A DNA stretch of 52,949 nucleotides, from the NCBI GenBank assembly GCA_038852315.1, contig JAWCKF010000011.1:1-52949 (forward strand), read 5' to 3'. Made by a program: the position numbers and the translations under genes. The stretch comes from COMBO-56-21 sp038852315. Its GTDB lineage: Archaea; Thermoplasmatota; Thermoplasmata; UBA10834. The notes beneath the pieces are model-generated. The model saw only the letters and a list, made by a program, of their open reading frames with translations, was not told where the DNA came from and did no database searches. Positions 25,064 to 34,164 of the stretch are shown here, piece by piece; position 1 is the stretch's first letter; the number at the start of each line of letters is the position of its first letter.

Positions 25064-28000
25064 CTACCCGCTCTGGGGCGGCGGAGGGAGCTCATCGGGC
25101 GGTGGGGGGACTCCCTCTTCGATCATTCCAGCCTTCGGACTCCCCACGTCCGAGGTAGCTGCTTTCGACTCGCTGTCTTTCGCCCTGCGCTTGATCGCGA
25201 GGATGACCCCTATCGATACGATGGCTATCGCCGCGGCGATTACCAGCACCATCCAGATCGATAAGCCTCCAAGGGACAGACCGCCGCCTCCCTGCCCGTC
25301 ATTCTCCTCCACTTCCACCTGGAGAGTCTTCACTGCCTCCGTGTTACCAGCCACGTCGACCGAGTAGAACTCGACAGTGTGTGACCCTGCACCTGAGACG
25401 GCTATCATGCCGGAGTAGACTGCCCATCCGCCGCCGTCCACCCTGTAGTAAGTCTGGCCGAGGCCGCTCGTAGCGTCGGTGGCATTGAGCCAGACGTTGG
25501 CTCCTGAGACTTCGCCTTGGGTCACAGGCGCGACGGTGTCTATCCGGACTTGAAGAATCTTCGTCTCCTCCGTGTGCCCGGCCACATCCACGGACCTGTA
25601 CTCTATCGAGTGAGTTCCGTCGCCCGCGACCTGGAACGGGGAACTGTAGACTTGCCATGCACCGCCGTCTATCGTGTACTCCGTGCGGTCGACACCGTAC
25701 GTCCCAGCTGTGGCCCAGAGGGTGACGTCCACGCTCGACTTGTACCAGCCTGCAGACCCTGCTGTGCCTGATATAGATGCAGCTGTGACAGGCAGGACTA
25801 TGACGAGCTGCGCAAGCTGCAGCTCGCCGTAGAGTTCGAGCCCCGGTGCGCTGTAGATGTAAGCCGGCCACCAAGCGGCGTCCCACGAGCCACCGTCGCG
25901 GACACCAGGATAGCTGTGGCTCCCCGCCAGGAAGCCGAGTATGTCGCCGGGCTCCACACCGAGTAGTGCGAGCGGTATCCTGTACTCGAATATGCGGTGC
26001 GGGATCGGGTGCCCAGGAGATGAACAGTATCCGAACGCTCCCGAGAGCCCGAGATGATCGAACGGTTCGCAGTGCAGATACCAGCCCGAGCTGCTCAAGT
26101 AGGTCATGTGCCATTGGGATGAGAAGCCCTCGCAAGTCATCATGAACTCGTCCTCGTGGCCAGGCGTGCCGACATCGTCGTTCCCGGTGTCGAACGCCAC
26201 CGCGCTCGCATCGTATTCATCGTCCGTTGGATCGCCATGCACGTCGTAGAGTATGTAGAGGTACGAGCCGTCGTTCATGACCATGAGCGTGGCATCAGGG
26301 CCGCTGGTCACGTCGCGCTTGAACATCTCGACGCTCGCGGCACCATCCCACTCCCCAGGTGAGAACACGCCGTCGACCGACGGGGCGGTCACGGCCCATG
26401 CCGAGGTGATTCTGGGGACTGTCCCGTCGAAATCACGATAGTCGGCCACGTATGCGGAGATCGAGTCATGATCCAGGCGCTCCCCTCGGTCGTCGTACAG
26501 GTAGAGCAGAATCCACATGTCACCGCTCACAGCATGGGTTCGTATCTGCCAGGCCGGTAGCCTCAGGTTCACGACCCTAGTGCCGACGTCTAGACTGACT
26601 GTGACGCCAGCAGTGCACACGGTATATCCCATGGAATCCTGGAGCAGGGCATGTACAGCGAAGATCCCTGCGGTGCTGACCTCCACAGTGGCGTTCACGA
26701 ACATGCCGTCGAGGTCTCCGTCGCCGTCGGTATCCTGTGCGTAGGCCTCATGAGGCGACCCGAACTGCGCTGGGAGCGACTCGAACTGTGAGCTCGTGTA
26801 TGCAGCGGTGTTGAAGGCGTCGGTGTCCATGAGCCTCAGGCGCGAATCATACAGCGATATCGACACGGTATAGGGACCGTCGCGGCCGCTCTGTCGTATC
26901 ACCCAGCCTGTGAACTTCACCTGGACTATGGTCGTGCCGGGTTCGAGATAGGTTGCGTTCACGACGACGTCTATGCTCCATGTCCTCAGCAGCTCGGCCT
27001 CGACTTGATATGTCCCAGCGAGCGTCACGTTCACCGGTATGTCTACAACCAGGTAGTCATAGAGGCCGTCGCTGTCATTGTCGAGCGGTGCCTCGCCATA
27101 CGGCGGCTCTAGCCAGCCCGGTGCGTCCTCGAACCAGTAGTAGCGGTAGTATGTGGGCGTCGTGTACCAGTCAGTGTCAAGTACGGTGCCATCCTGCCTG
27201 AGCTCGAGCTCGACGTCCATGTCGTCACTGTCGGCGTTGTACCTGATCGGCCAGCCATGATACCATAGCTCGACCCACTGAGCGCCTGCCGACATGTGGG
27301 TCGTGTTGGTCTGCGTGTCGATAACATCTGCCCAGCTGTCGGCCCTGAGCACGCCGATGACGGTGTAGTCTCCCTCAGTGCGTACGTCCACCCCCACCCT
27401 CACCACGAGGTAGTCGTACAGACCGTCCATGTCAGGGTCCGTGGTGTAATCGCTGTGCGGGGGCAGGAACACGGCCTCCGCGACCTCGAACAGGGCGAGA
27501 TCATACGAACTCGTGTCATAGCTAGCACTGGACAGGTACGTCCACGACCCGCTTTCGAGGACATAAAGGCTGAAGTAGGCGTGGAATGGCCCACTGACCG
27601 TGCCGAACTCGGAGATCTCTCTCGCGTCGAAGAGCACTCGCACCGTCCGCAGGCCTGCGTCGAGGTCCGTCGTCACCTCCTCATATGTGATGTACGCCCA
27701 GTTGTCATCATACAGGGTCCCGTCGACTCTGAACGGGAAGTCGTAGTTGGCGTCAATCACGACATCTACCGCGAGGTAATCGTACAGCCCGTCGGAATCC
27801 GTGTCGACGCCAGTGTCGGAGAACGGCAGGACGAACTCCCCTGGAATCAGCATGAACGCGCTGGCACTGTACGCCGCGGTGTAGTGTGTGTCCGTGCTTA
27901 TGATGTCCCAGGCGCTGTCGTACATGGTCAGTTCGACCCTGTACGGGCCATCCTCACCAGCCTCGTTGATGGGCCAGCCACGGAAGGCCACGCTGCATGT

Positions 28001-29236
28001 CTGCGCGCCAGCGCCCGTGGAGAGGTACGAGGATGCGCTCCAGAGATAGGTGCCCGTGGGCGTGTAAAGGACTGCGTGCACGTAGTACCAGTCCGCGACG
28101 TTCACGTACACGCTCGCATCCACGACCAACCGGTCGTATGCTCCGTCCGAGTTGATGTCCTGCCCATGGTCGGTGTGCGGCGGGGTGAACCACGCACCGA
28201 CCATCTTGGTCGTGACGATGCATGTATCGAAAACGGCAGGATCCAGATACGAGTATGCAACGAGTGTTGTGGTTTCGGTCACTTGAACAGTAGAGTATGC
28301 CACATCCACTCCCACGATGAGGGTGAACGATGAATTGGGAGACACAGGGCCCGTGTCGGGCAGGGAGTTCCCGTTCGTGTCAGTCAGCGTGCCCATCGCG
28401 GAGTCGTAGAACGAAACGGACCAGCCCTCCACGGATGAGTGGGCTATGTCGAAGGAATCCGTGAAAGGCTGCCTGTTGACGACCGAGAGGGTGTAGAACA
28501 CGGTATCGCCTGGCCTGCCCATGCCATCCCTATCCGGGCCTATGGACATCGGCCCTTCGGTGAACAGTATTGCGAGGCCGTCGGAGAGCGAGGGGGTGTT
28601 GTAGGAGTACTGGGTCCCCACAAGTCCGTCCTCATCCTCTATCCCGACGGTGGCGCCAGAGCCGTCCATCCCGTCCAGCTTGAGGTACTGTATCAGGATA
28701 TCGCCGGTCTCCTTGAGGACTATCTCGAACGTCATGTAGTGGTTCCCTGCGTAATCGGTTACGTTCTCCCACTCCACGACCAGCTGGCGGGTCGGGTAGG
28801 ACCCGATCGTCTCGTAGTAGATGCTGCCGTAGGCGTTGGAGAGCCTGTCCCAGTAGGCCGCGATGATGTTGTTTGGATACCACGAGTCAGGTATTGGGTC
28901 GTTCAGGTACTCCCAGTCGCCGTACCCGAAGCTGATGTATCCGTTCGTGGTGACGTAGAACTCGGAGTAGATGTTCCCGTAGAAGGCGAAGTCGAAACCT
29001 ATCGGCAGCGGACCCCTGTACTCGTAGTAGTACCTCAGGTCGGTCTTCGTGCCAGTGGCGTTTATCTCCACCCAGTCGAAGGCTATCGACGGGCCAGGGG
29101 CGTTGCTGTCGATGTACGAGTACCCGTACGGGTCTTCCGGACCTTGCACCGCCCTTGCCTCCCATGAGACAACATTCAACCCGACGCTCATCATCGCAAG
29201 CACTACCGCTGCGGCCATGACAGTTCTCAATCTCAT
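25064..29236 (-). CDS. giant surface protein with DxDxDG repeats, DOMON-like and Ig-like domains
   Basis: A 1,390-residue exported protein. The start is ATG 29236, just before a signal peptide (about 4-28); the frame stays open to 29512. N-terminal domain (about 30-220): TNGYISFG, VVEWENVT and GIEDEDG, a nidogen-like or related adhesive fold. Then five repeats of about 140 residues, each opened by a Ca2+-type DxDxDGxxDxLVV motif (for example DTDSDGLYDYL). Next a CBM9/DOMON-like domain (SVDGVFSPGEWDGA) and two OmpL47-like Ig repeats (YTIDGGAWQVYS, YRVDGGGWAVYS). The end has a Gly-rich linker, one TM helix, an IKRR stop-transfer and a Pro-rich cytoplasmic tail. Likely cell-surface adhesion or polymer binding. 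It converges on the Rossmann gene with six bases between them. Confidence 0.82.
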   Translation of the reverse strand: MRLRTVMAAAVVLAMMSVGLNVVSWEARAVQGPEDPYGYSYIDSNAPGPSIAFDWVEINATGTKTDLRYYYEYRGPLPIGFDFAFYGNIYSEFYVTTNGYISFGYGDWEYLNDPIPDSWYPNNIIAAYWDRLSNAYGSIYYETIGSYPTRQLVVEWENVTDYAGNHYMTFEIVLKETGDILIQYLKLDGMDGSGATVGIEDEDGLVGTQYSYNTPSLSDGLAILFTEGPMSIGPDRDGMGRPGDTVFYTLSVVNRQPFTDSFDIAHSSVEGWSVSFYDSAMGTLTDTNGNSLPDTGPVSPNSSFTLIVGVDVAYSTVQVTETTTLVAYSYLDPAVFDTCIVTTKMVGAWFTPPHTDHGQDINSDGAYDRLVVDASVYVNVADWYYVHAVLYTPTGTYLWSASSYLSTGAGAQTCSVAFRGWPINEAGEDGPYRVELTMYDSAWDIISTDTHYTAAYSASAFMLIPGEFVLPFSDTGVDTDSDGLYDYLAVDVVIDANYDFPFRVDGTLYDDNWAYITYEEVTTDLDAGLRTVRVLFDAREISEFGTVSGPFHAYFSLYVLESGSWTYLSSASYDTSSYDLALFEVAEAVFLPPHSDYTTDPDMDGLYDYLVVRVGVDVRTEGDYTVIGVLRADSWADVIDTQTNTTHMSAGAQWVELWYHGWPIRYNADSDDMDVELELRQDGTVLDTDWYTTPTYYRYYWFEDAPGWLEPPYGEAPLDNDSDGLYDYLVVDIPVNVTLAGTYQVEAELLRTWSIDVVVNATYLEPGTTIVQVKFTGWVIRQSGRDGPYTVSISLYDSRLRLMDTDAFNTAAYTSSQFESLPAQFGSPHEAYAQDTDGDGDLDGMFVNATVEVSTAGIFAVHALLQDSMGYTVCTAGVTVSLDVGTRVVNLRLPAWQIRTHAVSGDMWILLYLYDDRGERLDHDSISAYVADYRDFDGTVPRITSAWAVTAPSVDGVFSPGEWDGAASVEMFKRDVTSGPDATLMVMNDGSYLYILYDVHGDPTDDEYDASAVAFDTGNDDVGTPGHEDEFMMTCEGFSSQWHMTYLSSSGWYLHCEPFDHLGLSGAFGYCSSPGHPIPHRIFEYRIPLALLGVEPGDILGFLAGSHSYPGVRDGGSWDAAWWPAYIYSAPGLELYGELQLAQLVIVLPVTAASISGTAGSAGWYKSSVDVTLWATAGTYGVDRTEYTIDGGAWQVYSSPFQVAGDGTHSIEYRSVDVAGHTEETKILQVRIDTVAPVTQGEVSGANVWLNATDATSGLGQTYYRVDGGGWAVYSGMIAVSGAGSHTVEFYSVDVAGNTEAVKTLQVEVEENDGQGGGGLSLGGLSIWMVLVIAAAIAIVSIGVILAIKRRAKDSESKAATSDVGSPKAGMIEEGVPPPPDELPPPPQSG

Positions 29237-29566
29237 GTTCACCGACACATCCTCTGAAGTCGAGGCTGATGGTTCTCGGAACGACCGCGGGCCGTACTTT
29301 AATCCAGCGAGATGGTTCCCAGATGTGATAACAGGGCCAGGCCGTGTGCCGACGTTCATCCCCTTTGAGGATGTCGCTTTTCGAGGTCTCCTACAGAGCC
29401 TGTCAATCAATCCTGGCACTGTTGTCCGGATGAGTCTCAGATCTTCCCAGCCTTCATCGACGAGCTGGTGGAAGATCGCTTGAGGCACAAGGCTGATGAA
29501 TCCCTCAGACATGACCCTGCTGAAGGCTGCTCGGCAAAATGATTCAGATTATCGGGAGGCACCAAC
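29237..29566. other. 330-base divergent gap before the ABC exporter
   Basis: Lies between the surface-protein start and the ABC ATPase. The surface-protein frame happens to be open through most of it, but that stretch lacks protein-like content. A GGGAGG at 29554-29559 serves the ATPase ATG. No further feature is seen. Confidence 0.5.
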
Positions 29567-30550
29567 ATGACAAACAAGATTATTGAAGTCGAGCACCTCG
29601 TGCACTCGTTCGGCGAGCTGAGAGCGGTAGACGATGTGAGCTTCACTGTCGAGGAGGGCGAGATCTTCTCCTTCCTTGGCCCGAACGGAGCGGGCAAGAG
29701 CACGACCATCAACGTGTTGACGACGCAGCTAGCGTGCCAGCATGGCTCTGTGAAGGTGTGCGGGTTCGATGTGCGGAAGCACCCCCACGAGGTTAGGAAA
29801 TCCATCGGGATAGTCTTCCAGGACGAAGTCTTGGACAGGGACCTGACGGTGCGTGAGACGCTGGAATTCCACGGACGCATATACTCCATGCCAAGAGAGA
29901 AGCGGCTGGAGAGGGAGAAGGAGCTGCTGAAGCTCGTCGAGCTCGAGGACAAGGTGAACACCAGGACGAAGTACCTTAGCGGAGGGATGAAGAGGCGCTT
30001 GGAGATAGCCAGAGGTCTCATGACGAGGCCGAAGGTGCTCTTCCTAGACGAGCCGACGATAGGCCTCGATCCTCAGACCCGCCTGAGGATATGGGATTAC
30101 ATCAAGGGGGTCAACGAAGAGGGCACGACCATCTTCCTCACCACGCACTACATGGATGAGGCCGACAGGCTCAGCGACACCATCCAGATAATCGACCACG
30201 GCAGGATCGTCGCCTCGGGAACGCCGGAGTCGCTCAAGAACGCCCTGGGGGAGGACATAATCTACCTCGAGACGAAGGACGATGACAGGGCGTTGCAGGT
30301 CGCCGGCGCCGTCAAGTACGTCTCGCAGGCCAAGCGCATGCCGAAGGGTGTCGAGCTGATACTCAGCGCCGACGGCAGCCGGGTGATGCCCACAGTGCTG
30401 AAGGCACTCGACAAGGAGGGGATAGGGATAATCAGCGTCAAGATGAAGAAGCCCTCGCTGGACGATGTGTTCGTTCACTACACTGGTCGCGAGATGAGGG
30501 ATGTTCTCGTGGAGAACAGCGGCCCGCACAGGCCGCCGAGGAGGCACTGA
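29567..30550 (+). CDS. ABC transporter ATP-binding protein (DrrA/NodI-like)
   Basis: A 327-residue ATPase. Walker A GPNGAGKST (about residue 44-52), Q-loop near FQDEV, signature LSGGMKRRLEIARG, Walker B VLFLDEPTIGLDP and switch His in TTHYMDEADRL are all intact. The C-terminal 100 residues form the DrrA-type regulatory extension ending with DDVFVHYTGREMRD. It pairs with the permease encoded two bases downstream; together they form a multidrug, polysaccharide or haem-type exporter. GGGAGG seven bases before ATG 29567 fixes the start. Confidence 0.92.
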   Translation: MTNKIIEVEHLVHSFGELRAVDDVSFTVEEGEIFSFLGPNGAGKSTTINVLTTQLACQHGSVKVCGFDVRKHPHEVRKSIGIVFQDEVLDRDLTVRETLEFHGRIYSMPREKRLEREKELLKLVELEDKVNTRTKYLSGGMKRRLEIARGLMTRPKVLFLDEPTIGLDPQTRLRIWDYIKGVNEEGTTIFLTTHYMDEADRLSDTIQIIDHGRIVASGTPESLKNALGEDIIYLETKDDDRALQVAGAVKYVSQAKRMPKGVELILSADGSRVMPTVLKALDKEGIGIISVKMKKPSLDDVFVHYTGREMRDVLVENSGPHRPPRRH

Positions 30551-30552
30551 CC

Positions 30553-31389
30553 ATGGGCAGGGAGTTCATGACGGTCTACTGGAGGGAGATGATAAGGTTC
30601 GTCAGGTTCCGCGGGATGCTGTTCGCGAGCCTCGTGCAGCCCGCGTTGTGGCTCCTCCTGTTCGGAGTCGCGATGGCGAGCAACTTCGACAGCAGCGCCA
30701 TCCCGCTCCCGCAGTATCCTGGCATCGTGTCGGTGGATTATTTGACATTCATGGCCGCGGGAGTGATGGCCATGACCGCGCTCTTCACCAGCCTGTTCGG
30801 CGGCATGGGGCTCCTGTTCGACAGGAACTTCGGCATCATGAAGGAGATGCTAGCGAGCCCGATGGAGCCACACCACATACAGATAGGCGTAGGACTGGGC
30901 GGCATCACGAAGGCGCTGATCCAGGTGGGCTTGATCATGGGCTTTGGCCTCCTGCTCGGCGTTGACTTCTTCGGAGGCTTCTCCGCTCTCCAGACCGTGA
31001 CGGCGGTACTCGGGATACTCGCCTTCGTCGCAGTCTTCTCTGCTGGATTCATATTCCTGTCCGCCGGGCTCGCGATGAGGGTGGAGAGCATGGAGAGCGT
31101 CCAGGCCATCATGACGCTCCTGACGATGCCGATCATGTTCTCCAGCAACGCGCTGTACTCCACCGCGGGCTTCCCGAGCTGGTTGCAGGCTATCGCGACT
31201 GTCAATCCGCTCACGTACTTCATCAACGGCATCAGGTACTTCGCGCTCGGAGGCGACTTCGCCGCCCTGGGCACGCACTACCAGTACACGGGGGGAGAGA
31301 TAGCGTTCGCGTTCGCGGCGCTGACGGCCTTTGCGCTCGCGACTTTCGCCTTTGCCTGGCTGTCCTTCAGATCGGTCAAGAACAGGTGA
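30553..31389 (+). CDS. ABC-2 type transporter permease
   Basis: A 278-residue membrane protein with six helices in the ABC-2 arrangement (DrrB/NodJ-like), including LVQPALWLLLFGVA, an amphipathic FGGMGLLFDRNFGIMKEMLASP coupling region, and PIMFSSNALYSTAGFPSWLQAIATVNPLTYFINGIRY-type C-terminal motif. It begins two bases after the ATPase stop, so the two are co-transcribed. The substrate is unknown. No further exporter component follows. Confidence 0.9.
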   Translation: MGREFMTVYWREMIRFVRFRGMLFASLVQPALWLLLFGVAMASNFDSSAIPLPQYPGIVSVDYLTFMAAGVMAMTALFTSLFGGMGLLFDRNFGIMKEMLASPMEPHHIQIGVGLGGITKALIQVGLIMGFGLLLGVDFFGGFSALQTVTAVLGILAFVAVFSAGFIFLSAGLAMRVESMESVQAIMTLLTMPIMFSSNALYSTAGFPSWLQAIATVNPLTYFINGIRYFALGGDFAALGTHYQYTGGEIAFAFAALTAFALATFAFAWLSFRSVKNR

Positions 31390-31544
31390 GTGTGTATCTG
31401 GTGCTTCTGAGTTGCGGCTGGATGGCGGAAGCCGGGGTGATGCACACTTCGACGGACGGACCTCGCTCTGCTACAAGGGAGGCGGTCTTGGAGGATGTAT
31501 CGTGCCAGAATAGATAAACAGGTCAACGCATCGGCCGGACTGTC

Positions 31545-32435
31545 ATGAGCCTCAAGTCAAGGGTCCTGGTGGGCCTCAGCATCCTCGGCTTCAGGTGGCG
31601 GTTTCTCGTGGCGAGGGCGACGAGGCTCGACCCGGTCGGGAGGCTAGTCGGCCGCATGCTCTTCGACGAGGACCGGATGATGTACCTACCAAAGGACACC
31701 GTCGCCCAGAAGGCATTGGAGAAGACCGTAACCGTTCAGCTCGACAGGCGCTTCGAGGCCAAGAGCATGGTGCTTCCCTCACAGGTGCTCGAACACTTCA
31801 TCCGCGAATCACAGTACCGTTTCGTGATGGACTTCTGCATATGCAGGCAGGCGAACGATTGCCAGAGTTACCCGAGGAACTACGGGTGCCTGTTTCTGGG
31901 CAGGGGAGCGCTCAATATCGACAGAAGATACGGGAGGCTGGTGACAGCTGAGGAGGCCATTGAGCACATGAGGAAGTGCCGCGAGGCTGGCCTGGTCCAT
32001 CTCATAGGCAGGAACAAGATCGATGCGGTCGTGTTCGACACGGGCAGGAAAGAGGACCTGCTCAGCATATGCAGCTGCTGCCCGTGCTGTTGCCTATGGA
32101 AGATGCTCCCGGACTTGAACGAAGGTATAAGCAGCGGCGTGACCCGAATGCCAGGCGTCAGCGTCGTCACAAATGACAAATGCACGGGCTGCGGGGAGTG
32201 CGTGAACAGGAAGGTATGCTTTGTTGGCGCCCTCAGCCTAGACAACGGGAAGGTCCAGATAGACCAGAACCAATGCAGAGCGTGCGGCAGGTGCGTCGAA
32301 ATCTGCAAACATGACGCGTTGGAGCTGAGAATCGACGACAAGGACTTCTTGGAGAGATCGATAGAGATCATCGAGCCGTTGGTGGATGTCAGGGCGAAGA
32401 GCTCCGTAAGCGGAGACGGAGGGATGATGAGATGA
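31545..32435 (+). CDS. Cys-rich 4Fe-4S protein with C-terminal 2[4Fe-4S] ferredoxin domain
   Basis: A 296-residue soluble protein with about 22 cysteines. The middle region has CICRQANDC, YGCLFLG and the striking cluster CSCCPCCC near residue 178-185; the C-terminal domain has two standard ferredoxin motifs, CTGCGECVNRKVC and CRACGRCVEIC. The N-terminal 90 residues have no recognisable motif. Related archaeal proteins are labelled simply 4Fe-4S ferredoxins. An AATAGATAAA box at 31509-31518 lies 27-36 bases before ATG 31545, implying a nearly leaderless message. Its stop overlaps the dehydrogenase start (ATGA), so electrons may be passed to or from that enzyme (inference). Confidence 0.8.
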   Translation: MSLKSRVLVGLSILGFRWRFLVARATRLDPVGRLVGRMLFDEDRMMYLPKDTVAQKALEKTVTVQLDRRFEAKSMVLPSQVLEHFIRESQYRFVMDFCICRQANDCQSYPRNYGCLFLGRGALNIDRRYGRLVTAEEAIEHMRKCREAGLVHLIGRNKIDAVVFDTGRKEDLLSICSCCPCCCLWKMLPDLNEGISSGVTRMPGVSVVTNDKCTGCGECVNRKVCFVGALSLDNGKVQIDQNQCRACGRCVEICKHDALELRIDDKDFLERSIEIIEPLVDVRAKSSVSGDGGMMR

Positions 32436-33349
32436 GTGGTAAGTGGACCACGGAGGACATACCCGACCTCTCAGGGAAGGTCATCATCGTCACAGGAGCG
32501 AACACGGGCCTGGGCTATGTTGCCACCAGGGAGTTCTCGAAGAAGGGCGCTGAGGTGATCATGGCGTGCCGGAACCTGGAGAGGGGACAGGCAGCTCTCG
32601 ACAGAATAGCTGCAGAGAGCGCTCGGAACAATCTGCGACTCATGCATCTTGACCTCGCCAGCCTGAGATCGGTACGCAGCTTCTCGGAGGAGTTCAAGGC
32701 CGTTCACGACCGCCTCGACGTCCTCCTGAACAACGCAGGCATCATGATGGTGCCTTATGGCAAGACCGAGGACGGGTTCGAGACGCATCTGGGGGTCAAC
32801 CACCTGGGACACTTCGCCCTGACGGGCCTTCTATCGGACGTTTGGCTGAAGACTCCGCGCTCGAGAGTTGTGACCGTGAGCAGCATGGCCCATAGGTTCG
32901 GGAAGATGGATTTCGACAACCTGATGTTCGAGAGAGGCGGCTACGGACCGATGAGGGCCTACGCGCGATCGAAGCTCGCGAACCTGCTCTTCACTTACGA
33001 ACTCCAGAGACGCCTAGAGCGGGCGGGGAGCGATAGCCTGGCGCTGGCGGCTCACCCGGGCGTGGCGGATACGGAGCTGGGGAGGTACGCCCAGGGCACC
33101 CGTTTCTACAGATTTATCTCGCATCTGATGACCCCCCAGAACGCGGATATGGGCGCCCTGCCGGAGATCAGGGCAAGCGTCGACCCTAACGCCAAAGGCG
33201 GTGAGTTCTACGGGCCGGGCGGGTGGCTCGGTGCAAGAGGTCATCCTGTTCTGTCGAGAGCGAGCCGCAGGTCTCGAAGCGAAGCCGACGCCAGGCGACT
33301 TTGGCATTTGTCAGAAGAGCTGACTGGAGTAAGATGGATGTCTGAGTAG
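32432..33349 (+). CDS. short-chain dehydrogenase/reductase (retinol-dehydrogenase-like)
   Basis: A 305-residue NAD(P)-dependent oxidoreductase. Cofactor motif TGANTGLGY, NNAG in strand 4, active-site Ser in VSSMAHR and Y-x3-K in YARSK are all present. The C-terminal GPGGWLGARGHP and DARRLWHLSEELTG are typical of the WWOX/retinol-dehydrogenase-like subgroup, common in archaea with unknown substrate. It overlaps the iron-sulfur gene by four bases. A degenerate copy of its last 17 codons lies at 38488-38540. Confidence 0.88.
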   Translation: MSGKWTTEDIPDLSGKVIIVTGANTGLGYVATREFSKKGAEVIMACRNLERGQAALDRIAAESARNNLRLMHLDLASLRSVRSFSEEFKAVHDRLDVLLNNAGIMMVPYGKTEDGFETHLGVNHLGHFALTGLLSDVWLKTPRSRVVTVSSMAHRFGKMDFDNLMFERGGYGPMRAYARSKLANLLFTYELQRRLERAGSDSLALAAHPGVADTELGRYAQGTRFYRFISHLMTPQNADMGALPEIRASVDPNAKGGEFYGPGGWLGARGHPVLSRASRRSRSEADARRLWHLSEELTGVRWMSE

Positions 33350-33369
33350 AACCAGTAGAACCTCCATAC

Positions 33370-33942
33370 TCACGATTTCGAGGACCTGCCCCAGACGAGC
33401 AGCCTCTCCTTGAGGCGCCATCGACGGAAGGGCCAGGGGGCGTACATCTCGGAGTACCCCGGGCCTACTGGCAGAACGGCTGAGACGAGTACCAGCACAG
33501 TCGCGAGAACCCCGATGTAGAAAGCCGCATCCCAGCCGACGGAGGTTACGACAACTTCCAGGTGCGAGAGTCTGGCCGCAATGGCGTCGAACTCGTCACC
33601 GAGAGCGATGTAGTATTCGAGGAGGCCTGCGGCCATGCCCACACCTCCCAGAGGCGTTCCGAAGGAAAGTAGCACCCCTCCAAAGAACGCGATGAATGCT
33701 ATTAGCCACTCAGCGTACTGGAGGATCGGGGGGTCCATCCAAGTGCCAGCAAGCTGGTTGGAACTCATGTAGAGGACGCGCTCTGTGGTCAGGACTAACG
33801 GCCCGTGGTGCTCAATCATTGTCACCGTAAGAACAGGGAACGCGAGGCAGGCAACACCGAGAGATGCTCCGAGTATGCAGAAGAGGTTGACCCTCAGTCC
33901 CACGTGACCACCCTCATGGTGCTTGCTGTGCGTTCTTTCCAA
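33370..33942 (-). CDS. four-helix membrane module protein
   Basis: A 190-residue membrane protein of no named family. It has a first helix with LFCILGASLGVACLAFPVL, an outward loop, a second helix with IAFIAFFGGVLLSF, a Gly-rich SFGTPLGGVGMAAGLLEYY turn, and a last helix YIGVLATVLVLVSAV, then a basic cytoplasmic end (RRWRLKERL). The same pattern, including the S-L-F-x-x-LGG-x-x-Q/MAxG turn, occurs twice in the protein encoded just upstream at 34165-36081. It is convergent with the dehydrogenase gene and about 220 bases downstream of that relative on the same strand. Confidence 0.6.
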   Translation of the reverse strand: MERTHSKHHEGGHVGLRVNLFCILGASLGVACLAFPVLTVTMIEHHGPLVLTTERVLYMSSNQLAGTWMDPPILQYAEWLIAFIAFFGGVLLSFGTPLGGVGMAAGLLEYYIALGDEFDAIAARLSHLEVVVTSVGWDAAFYIGVLATVLVLVSAVLPVGPGYSEMYAPWPFRRWRLKERLLVWGRSSKS

Positions 33943-34164
33943 ACCAATAACAACATGGGAGATTCAAGCAAAAAGACTTTTGCCACCGTTAAGGCCTGAG
34001 ACCGGACCAACATCATTCCGGAGAATCTCGGTTCGCTGCGTGCTCTTCTGTCTGCTGTGGCCCTGAAAAACTGGCTTAGATCGACCGCCTCTGGCGACAA
34101 AACCTTCGAACTCGCCTCGAGACATGTCCAGAAAACGATACATCTCCACTGCTACCACTAGCCA

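Noticed and set aside
27296..28333. Long plus-strand open frame (345 codons) inside the giant surface-protein gene
   Set aside because: Antisense to a gene with clear domains; its translation is rich in Val/Arg/His with no motif, the typical mirror of GC-biased codons.
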